A stretch of 36,643 nt of DNA from Hofstenia miamia. Its lineage: Eukaryota > Xenacoelomorpha > Acoela > Hofsteniidae. Location of the stretch: contig CABFPE010000480.1 in the NCBI GenBank assembly GCA_900660155.1, forward strand, positions 546,823 through 583,465, written 5' to 3'. A program made the translations under genes and the position numbers. The notes under the pieces are model-generated. The model made no database searches. It had not been told where the DNA came from and saw only the letters and a list, made by a program, of their open reading frames with translations. Below, in pieces: positions 29,370 through 36,643 of this stretch. Every line of letters starts with the position of its first letter. The first letter of the stretch is position 1.

Positions 29370-31185
29370 TCAGAAATCAATGCCATTGCAATATAATAGA
29401 AAATCTGGATAATGCTCGTTGTTTTGAAATATCCTTCCAAAGAATGTAAGCATGCAGAGCCGAAATATCAAGTACATTACAAAATACAACAAGGGTCCAT
29501 GGCGTGTGCCAATCCTTGTTGTATAGTGACGCAGCATCTTATCTATTGCATCCACTCCTGCTTTCCATTTATTGTACTCAAGAATAATCAGTGGTTTTCG
29601 ACATGAAGAATCATCTACAGTATCTGTCTGCTTTTCCGAAGAAAGTAATATCACATTTTTGTTTCATTGTGGGACATATGTTACAAACACGACATCATTA
29701 TTGAATGCAAACTTTGACGAGTACTTCTGACGACCTCGAATACTAGTTATTTCAGGAGGCAGTTCCTGCTTGTTTTTTCGCATTGTACCAATCAAACTCA
29801 TCTTTCCAGCCTTCTGGCGAGTGAAAAAGAAGTAAAAAATTATCAGTGACAATATTACACTCACTTCCAGTGTAAGATTTCACAAGTCACAGAACCACAT
29901 CTTCCCCTACAGAGCCCACGCGGATTCGGTCTCTCTCTTTCACAGGTAAGGCTCAATCTGAAGAACATACCTGTGGGTAGAATCAGCTGCTATCCAAAAT
30001 TTGATCCTGGATTTTCCGTGTTTATTAGGGATATATTGGATGAAGCTGCATTGATTTCACATAGCATGAAGTTGTTCATCAACTGTAATCGCCCTCCGTC
30101 AAATACCTTTTTCCCGTGTATAAGCCGCATCCGTAGATAAGTGGCACCCCGAGTTTGGGAGAAGATTTTTAAGAAATAAAGTTTTTTCAGCAATATAGAA
30201 ATTCACAAGCACTGAATCAATGAAACATTTATTTACATTATTCAGATATTTTTTACAACTTTGAAGAAAAGAAACCTGCATTTCCCACGATTTACAGCCT
30301 ATCTTAATACATTAAGTAAAACTATAAACCTATGAAGATCTTGTAAAGGATGCTGATCTAATTTTCTCCTGATATTTGCATGCATATTATTTCTAAACTA
30401 ACAATACATTGTTGGGAGCAATCTTTCCTGGAAAAAGGTGAGCCTTATACACGGGTAAATACGGTAGTACAGTTTCACGATGTTAGATTGAAATAGTGTC
30501 AATAATTCACGTATGGGTGCTAATTTGTGTGTTCGAAAACTATCATTTCGTGTACTCTTATCATTGAATCTCAAGAATTGAAGTATAGACTTGAAATGTT
30601 GGAAGCCCATAGTCACTGCAAATACAGCGCGACTATGAGTATTGATCCAAAAACTCTGGATTAGTTCCTTCGCGACGTTGATATATACCACGCAGGAAAT
30701 AGTCTGATAAATGCTTTTAGTTTATCCATTGAAATATTTTTGAAGCCTTTAACTAAAAGATGACTACCTTTGCGGTTAGTAGATAACATCACTTTACGAA
30801 TGCTATCTGATATGATTAACCAAAGTAGATCTTCTAATGATTGTATCCTCTGTACTGCGAATCGTGTAGGTTCTCCCTGATGTCTAAGCACATCCTAAGC
30901 CCTGTTACGTCCTTGAGAATTACCAGGTGCAAAGAAAACAATTCCTCGCCATTTTTATCAGTGTACGTCGATCTTGTTTCAGAGTTATTATATACATGGT
31001 CATTGTCAGAGGAGTTTGTTTCATCGGAGTCACTATCAACTTGCAGTTGTTCACTATTTTCGTCTTGAACTCACTCGCCATCGCTTTCATTTTCATTACT
31101 CCAAACATAGCCTTCATCACTTTCCAATATTACTGCAGCAGTCCATTCAGCAATGAAATTACATTTCATGTCAGAATCAAATGAG
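29370..31185 (-). pseudogene. piggyBac transposase, inactivated
   Basis: In gene order: acidic N-terminus (VILESDEGYVWSNENESDGE, stop), YTDKNGEELFSLHL, MDKLKAFIRLF, GFQHFKSILQFLRFNDKSTR, HKLAPIRELLTLFQSN, [MITE], ITVDEQLHAM then a stop (first Asp), QYIPNKHGKSRIKFWIAADS, NIVTDNF (second Asp, then a 1-nt loss in a T-run), LIGTMRKNKQELPPEI, VILLSSEKQTD, LEYNKWKAGVDAIDKM (third Asp) and LRHYTTRIGTRHGP. All three catalytic Asp are still visible, but stops, frameshifts and the insertion prevent a product. Confidence 0.88.
30096..30464. mobile_element. MITE nested in the piggyBac transposase
   Basis: 369 bp with inverted copies of CCCGTGTATAAG (30113-30124 and 30444-30455). The right end, read inward, is CCGTATTTACCCGTGTATAA. 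It splits the transposase exactly between ...LFQSNIVKLYY and ITVDEQL, so the host reading resumes on the other side. The left end is less well conserved and no target duplication was seen. Superfamily not assigned. Confidence 0.7.
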
Positions 31186-31587
31186 TGAATGAATTCGGTA
31201 TGGAATAGTATAGATGAGGATTAGAACAATATCATTCGCTGTCTTTGCTTAGTCATAATTGTGTCTTATAGAATCACATGATCAGTCAAGATCATGTGCT
31301 ATGTGACTCATGAGGTTTTCTTATCAGCAAGTCAACATTTTAGACTGATGAATTGAAAACAATTGCAAAATACAGCCTATCTTTATTGCTTCTACAGTGT
31401 CCTATTTATCATTGACACTTCATTTTATTATATTAAATTTCCAACAATTGAAAATTAGTTTCTCACATATCAAGGGAAACAATCAAAGTAAAGCAGTTTG
31501 GGATAAATCCTGCGTTTATCAGGCTCAATGCAAACGATTGAAATTAGAAATGATGTCAATTGACCTCATTGTACGTTCTAAAGTTAA

Positions 31588-33640
31588 GAGCTTGTTTGTT
31601 TTTTACTCACCTAGCATATAAAGTAATAGTGTCATTTTATATGAGCAACAATAAACATCGACGCCTAAGAGGAACCCCCTGCTGATTTCAATATGTTCTG
31701 AAGTTGTACCGTCAATTACCGCTGGAAAGATGAGATGCAAATAAGGACAAAAGCTCACAAAATAAAATAGTTTTTAATGAAGAGTCAAATAGTTTACGTC
31801 CTCAGTTCCTATCAGAAATCCAGATAAATAGTAAATGTGTTAATTTTTTGTCCCAATGAATCGGAATACAGTTTCAAATTAAGAAGTAACTGAGTGATGG
31901 TAGAATTTTTACGTTGAAATCCAAACTTATTGCAAGATAGTTTCTTGGCAACAATTCCATATAATCGTTGTTATAGTAAACAGCAAATCACATTGAGAGC
32001 TTAGAAATTGAGTCCATTGGAAATATTTATTAATAGAATGATTGTCGCATTTTGTGTTTAAGGGCTTAACATCAGCGTCCATGTTTCACTTACATATGTA
32101 TGCTTTATAAGAGAAGGATATCATTGGGGCATATGCATGGATAATGCTTAGCGGTTTCCAAAAAATCAGTTAGGTTTTGGGGTTTTTAGCTATCTGCTAT
32201 CAGTATTAGTAAAGCGTTATTCAAGAAAGAAATATATTTTAAGTCGTTAATCACATAAACAAAATTAGGCCTACACTTCTCTGACAAGCATTTTGACATT
32301 TGCTACTGAATTGTCTTTTGGAAATAACATTATACGTTAGTGTTTCTGTTGAAAACTGCAAATCAGTTCTCATTTATTTCTCAGGTTTGGTTTTTTAGTT
32401 AAATTTCAAACCGCCGCTTCATGTTTTTCCAGTATACCGCCAAGATCTATGAGCAGACGCTGTGCCACAAGACTCGTAAATTTCTTCCAAGTAAAAGAAA
32501 TACTTTTTGTTGACGGTTGATGCAGGTTAATTCACAACGTAATCTTACTTTTTGGTTAAAATCGATTAGTATAACAAAGGTAGATATCCTACCAATACAT
32601 TTATGGGTAAGCTGAATTTCAATATTTTTTGAAATTTGATTTATTTAATATTCAAACATTCTTTAACAGACCACCCCAAAAACAAATCGGGCTATGCCAG
32701 TGAATTCTATGTTATGATATTTTCCATGTATCTTTGAGAAAATTTACCCGTAGGCTTGCTTAAAATATTTCAGTTAATACATTATAATTATTATAATATT
32801 TAAAGCTTAAGCAAATTCTGTATTGATTTTGCAAAAAATGGGCTTTAGAAAGGGCAACTTGATTTATTAGCTTATTGCGTTTAATAACTTACAAAGGGAC
32901 GTGGAGGCATAAACTATGAAATTGTGTTGACAAGGACAAGAAAAATTTTTACATTACAGATTTTACATTCAACTAAGAGTTAAGAAAAAATTTACAGCTG
33001 TTGTGATTACCAAATTTAACCCGAATTAAATACATTGTTTTTTCCGAACTACTACATTACTTCAGGCATTTTTTACTAAGATGCAGTCGGGACCGATCCA
33101 AAATTTTGAAATCCGATCCGAATTTCTTTCGATCTTTGATCTTAATTTCAATTATGTATTCTAACAATAGATAAATAAGGACTTAAATTATATCTCAATG
33201 TTTTCCAAATACAAATACAATATTTCAAATGATTCAACAGTCTTGAGATAGATGGTTTCTTCACTCTGTAATTGTCAATCCACAAGACGAAAATCATTTT
33301 CTGATTGGCCTGAATCTGATTGTGAGTACAATTGATATCTCCATCACATTAATTTATTTGCATATTTGTAAGCCTTTTGTAATGAGATGGCTAAAATAGT
33401 TACGAATTCTAATGATTATATATTCTATTATGTAGATTATAAATAGTTGGTTTTCGAATGGCTTTCTCTATTCACTTTTTATGTCTACATCCAAAATCAA
33501 CAAACACGGTTAATGTTAAATTCTTAATATACAACGAAAACTGAAATTTTGTGGAGGAGCAATAAGACACAATTAACTTCAAAATTGCAGCGAAAGTGAC
33601 GAAAATAAGAATTTCACAAGAAATGACAAATACGAACTAG
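31588..33640. other. AT-rich non-coding stretch
   Basis: No gene recognised. A possible short exon at about 32437-32500 after ...tttttccag (frame AKIYEQTLCHKTRKFLPS) is too weak to call. Confidence 0.4.
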
Positions 33641-33649
33641 CCAAAATCT

Positions 33650-33951
33650 TATTGTAAGACATTCTGCACAAAGACCAATGCTTTGTAGTAACCGTGAATA
33701 GTATTGGAAGAAAACTGATAGTCGGTTTTTCCAAATTCGCGCTTTATATCTGAAAATTGTTTCTTTGTGGTATAATAATTGAAGATAAAGCTTTTATATT
33801 GTTGTGAAAAAAGTGATAATGTCCATGAATTTGTAGTCTATTATGCAGAAGTATTTGGAAACAGAAATATTCAAAAAGTTGCCGCATATTAGCTGTGATA
33901 GAAACGGGGGTGGTTTTGGTTGGTTGAGGTTGGGACGGGCCCTGGACCTGA
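33650..33951 (-). CDS. Possible exon(s) of an unknown gene
   Basis: On the minus strand a strong acceptor (cttcgttttcag) at 33952-33954 opens a locally GC-rich, proline-rich frame VQGPSQPQPTKTTPVSITAN. About 200 nt further, a second acceptor (caattttcag) opens a frame IKREFGKTDYQFSSNTIHG, YYKALVFVQNVLQ, stop. Neither is recognised, and I cannot show that they are joined. The base composition of the first part is unlike the surroundings. Chance remains a fair alternative. Confidence 0.2.
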
Positions 33952-33959
33952 AAACGAAG

Positions 33960-34990
33960 AAAATATAGCATTTTGCAAAAATACGATTAAGATATTCGAT
34001 TTGTAATGCACTGCCAATTTCTATATTATAATTTAATTGGGATATCCTCTTATAATTTTGGATGGTTTCTATAAAAATTTCTCAAATGCGCATAACTCAC
34101 GAACTAACAAAGTTTTCTCAAGACCTTTAAGGTTAGTAGTGTTTTGTGGGCTTGAGTTACGGGCGGGCGCATATAGAAAATTGTTGCGAAAACCTACATT
34201 TTTGCCAGCTGAGCTAAATCATTTGTATTCTAAGCTAAACTAATTTGAACTACTAAAAGACCATTCATAGCCACATGTAGTTAATAAATTGCTGAAAATA
34301 GATTAATATTTAATTATAAAAGAAGGAAAAGTTATTTTGCAAACATTAAATGCAATTGAAATTTGCAAAATGCCATGGGTTTGTCAATATCCAGGTATTT
34401 CCCAATGTTTTATAAAACGTTAATATTGTTTAAAAATTTGGGTACATTGGGTAGTTTAGAGTTAGGCACTTCTGAGTGGATAGTTTCTAAAAATATAGTG
34501 CTGCTTACAAAATTTCTCAAGAAAAGTAGCCGGGCTTAATGCTTTTGATAAAAGCAGGCAGGACTCAGGTCAAAATCTTAGCGAAACAATGACTTGGGCT
34601 TAGGCCCTTATAAACAGGCTCAGGACTGAGATGTGACTCAAAAGCATCTGGTTCTAACGATTTATTACCTCAAATTTTTTACACTGAGCTCCCCATATAT
34701 ATATATATATATATAAAGTTACATTATAAGTAGGAGACCCGTGTGAGTGGGATCAATTCATTGTGTTGCCACAAGACTATTCCCTCCCTGGGGCTAGTGT
34801 AGGATATCTTTCAACAAATTTTCTGAGATTCTAATTCAAAGGCCCATAAGCATCACATGACAGTAGTATTAATAAGCAAGAGCTTGTTACACAAAATGAC
34901 GTTATCACTGATTCATGGATATTGACACGTGGTTTGCAGCGCCATCTAGCGCTGATATAATTCTCCCTATTTTTTAATGTTTACTAGGCC
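33960..34990. other. AT-rich non-coding stretch
   Basis: No gene recognised. It includes a short palindrome (tgcttttgataaaagca near 34540) and the AT microsatellite at 34693-34715. Confidence 0.4.
34693..34715. repeat. (AT)n microsatellite
   Basis: About 23 bp of alternating AT after ctcccc. Confidence 0.95.
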
Positions 34991-34995
34991 AATTT

Positions 34996-35113
34996 TCAAT
35001 GATTCATAAACATACTTGCTATAGTGACTCACTTATTTATTTGGGGAAAAATTTAGTTTACACATTTTACAATGATTCATATACTTGCCATAGAGACTCA
35101 CTTATTTATGTGG
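34996..35113. repeat. Two direct copies of a ~45-bp unit
   Basis: caatgattcata...cttgc(t/c)atag(t/a)gactcacttattta occurs at 34996-35043 and again at 35069-35113, with small differences. Confidence 0.85.
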
Positions 35114-35519
35114 TCATTTTCATTTGCATGCTTACTATTGTTTGTATACACAATGTTAATATACATTAGCTGATTAATTAGGGTTACATTGCGTTTGTGA
35201 TGATACATTGCTGACTTAATTCACATTACATTTTTGCAAATGATTAATTTTCTCCTGCATAAGAAATTCCATTTGTTGCTAATGATTAATCACCATCATT
35301 TAATTTGTTTTTCAGGAAAATTAAAAATTACATGCAAAAGGCTACATTTTGTTTTTCAAATATGATGCTATTTCAGTGTAAAATTTCCGTGGGTTTAATT
35401 TATTTTTCACAAATATAAAACGGAAAAAATATTTGTCATACTTAAACATTACATGCTTTCATTAATACACTATTATTACATTAGTTTTACACAATGGTCT
35501 TTTCTTTGCATTTCTTTTT

Positions 35520-35737
35520 TGGTTTATACGGATTTTTATGGGATATACATGTTTGCTGACTGTTACATCTTTTGTCAATTTGCACATTTTTCAGTTTTCT
35601 TTGGTTTATGACTCTTGCATGGCTCTATACATTACATGGGTTTTCTGCTTTTGACTTTGCACATCTTTTTCAGCTTATTTTTGGTTTATGACATTTTGCA
35701 TGATTGTATACATTAAATGGCTTTTCTGCTTTTCACT
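35520..35737. repeat. Degenerate ~78-bp tandem repeat
   Basis: Two clear units (35580-35655 and 35656-35735) share ttgcacat, ttttcag, ttggtttatgac, ttgcat, tatacatta and ttttctgctttt. A third, poorer unit may precede them from about 35510. Confidence 0.7.
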
Positions 35738-36068
35738 GCTTTTATAGGTTTAATCTATGTATTCCTTATTTGCCCATATTGTTGTTGATATAGAAATGAT
35801 AACACACGTTATTCACCGCCTTGTAGTTGATATTGATTTTTTCCAATTGCTAGATATGATTTCCAATCATTAAACTAGTCACAATTCCATGTTGAGATCG
35901 CATTCTAAATGTACAAATGCTTGTAAATAGATAGTAAATAGTATATGCATTAATTCAGGCTCATGGTATTTAAAAGATGGATCACAAAGATTTTTTGAGA
36001 AAATTATGAAATAATAATTTATAGGTGAAAAACAACGTCTATAAGTAGTTAAGGAGACTCATACAAGC

Positions 36069-36194
36069 TTACACTTTTTTCTGATTGGTCGAGAGGTTGG
36101 TCGTAGGAGGTTACACTTTTTTCTGATTGGTCGAGAGGGGTGGTCTTTGACCTGAGATGCCGTGGATATTGCCAATGGTGTTTTACTGACGTCA
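36069..36194. promoter_or_regulatory. CCAAT/CRE cluster, possible promoter
   Basis: A 28-bp unit with ctgattggtcgagagg is repeated exactly at 36069-36096 and 36111-36138, giving two inverted CCAAT boxes. A third CCAAT in the other orientation is at 36172-36176, and a perfect CRE palindrome TGACGTCA lies at 36187-36194. The patch is GC-richer than its flanks. Such a set is typical of animal promoters (NF-Y plus CREB/ATF), but no transcript is visible nearby, so the role is inferred. Confidence 0.35.
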
Positions 36195-36220
36195 TGGAAG
36201 TTATCTGGCCTAATTTAGTT

Positions 36221-36643
36221 ATACTTTCCCACATTAACTTACTTTTTAGTTTTACTTTCCCACATTAACTTACTTTTTTAGTTTTACTTTCCCACATTAA
36301 CTTACTTTTTTAGTTTTACTTTCCTACATTAACTTAATTTACATGTATTACTTTCCCACATTAACTTACTTTACATGTATTACTTTCCCACATTAACTTA
36401 CTTTTTAGTTTTACTTTCCCACATTAACTTACTTTACATGTATTACTTTCCCACATTAACTTACTTTACATGTATTACTTTCTCCTATTAACTTACTTTT
36501 TAGTTTTACTTTCCCACATTACCTTACCTTTTTTTAGTTTTACTTTCCCACATTAACTTACTTTACATGTATTACTTTCCCACATTAACTTACTTTACAT
36601 GTATTACTTTCCCACATTAACTTACTTTACATGTATTACTTTC
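36221..36643. repeat. 30-32-bp satellite, truncated by the window edge
   Basis: About 13 units, each with actttcccacattaactta. Two linker forms alternate irregularly: ctttttagtttt and ctttacatgtatt. The first three units use the first form, later ones mostly the second. The array continues past the end of the window. Confidence 0.95.

Larger units (their letters stand above)
28746..31583 (-). mobile_element. piggyBac element, complete ends, dead transposase
   Basis: TTAA at 28742-28745 and 31584-31587. Inverted ends CCCTAGAACGTACAA (left) and CTTTAGAACGTACAA (right, read inward), 13 of 15 matching and close to the CCCTAGAA start of classic piggyBac ends. A palindrome GGTCAATTGACC (28786-28797) sits 40 bp inside the left end and GTCAATTGACC (31555-31565) 18 bp inside the right end, an asymmetric layout as in other piggyBac elements. 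The element is 2838 bp including a nested MITE. Confidence 0.93.

Noticed and set aside
32437..32500. Possible exon after ...tttttccag
   Set aside because: One acceptor-like site and about 20 open codons are within chance; no neighbour exon found.
36049..36234. Minus-strand frame with repeated LDQSEKSV
   Set aside because: The repeat is the translation of the duplicated 28-bp CCAAT unit, so it is better explained as non-coding.
1..36643. CRISPR array, tRNA or rRNA genes
   Set aside because: The tandem repeats seen have no spacer structure, and no tRNA or rRNA signature was recognised. A covariance-model scan would be needed to exclude small RNA genes.

Overview
The window looks like AT-rich nuclear DNA of an invertebrate animal. 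It holds an intron-containing gene for a mitochondrial complex I subunit (NDUFA8), an SR-like RNA-binding protein gene of the RBM4/lark type, and dense fragments of animal-type transposable elements: CR1/Jockey-like and another non-LTR LINE, several hAT lineages, two piggyBac-like elements, an IS630/Tc1-like transposase and MITEs. I see no rRNA, tRNA, CRISPR or prokaryotic operon. The phylum cannot be fixed from the sequence. Both host genes have a 3' splice acceptor 1 to 6 nt before the ATG, which would suit a spliced-leader trans-splicing animal (for example a hydrozoan or tunicate), but that is inference.

Layout. 1-1310: antisense fragments of a CR1-like LINE (ORF1 and endonuclease), broken at a single N. 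1625-3330: antisense reverse transcriptase (RT) region of a second LINE family. 3388-4001: two NDUFA8 exons on the minus strand; the second carries two indels that cancel in frame, and no terminal exon is visible. 4481-5480: a 360-bp tandem duplication with 21-bp minisatellites built on the octamer ATGCAAAT, joined to more LINE fragments. 5490-6100: IS630/Tc1-like transposase relic. 6154-7347: internally deleted hAT element, followed by a 0.3-kb inverted duplication (7215-7519 / 8419-8715) that copies its right end. 8720-12085: a long decayed CR1/Jockey-like LINE, with a second single N inside a near-identical duplication. 12100-16790: mostly non-coding, with two MITE-like elements, LINE scraps and one possible small membrane-protein ORF. 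16794-18664: decayed piggyBac-like element bounded by ten copies of a 15-mer. 20776-23848: a near-intact hAT element with an open 727-codon transposase. 24911-25660: the RRM/RS gene. 27919-28651: small hAT element with a perfect 8-bp target duplication. 28746-31583: complete but inactivated piggyBac element with TTAA ends and a MITE nested in its transposase. 31590-36200: mostly featureless, with weak exon candidates and a CCAAT/CRE cluster near the right edge. 36221-36643: start of a 30-32-bp satellite that runs out of the window.

The window is a small host-gene landscape (two genes about 21 kb apart) filled with nested transposons. The best leads are the frame-broken NDUFA8, the short acceptor-to-ATG distances, the helically phased octamer arrays, the open hAT element with its one-sided subterminal motif cluster, and the ten-copy 15-mer at the ends of the piggyBac-like element.
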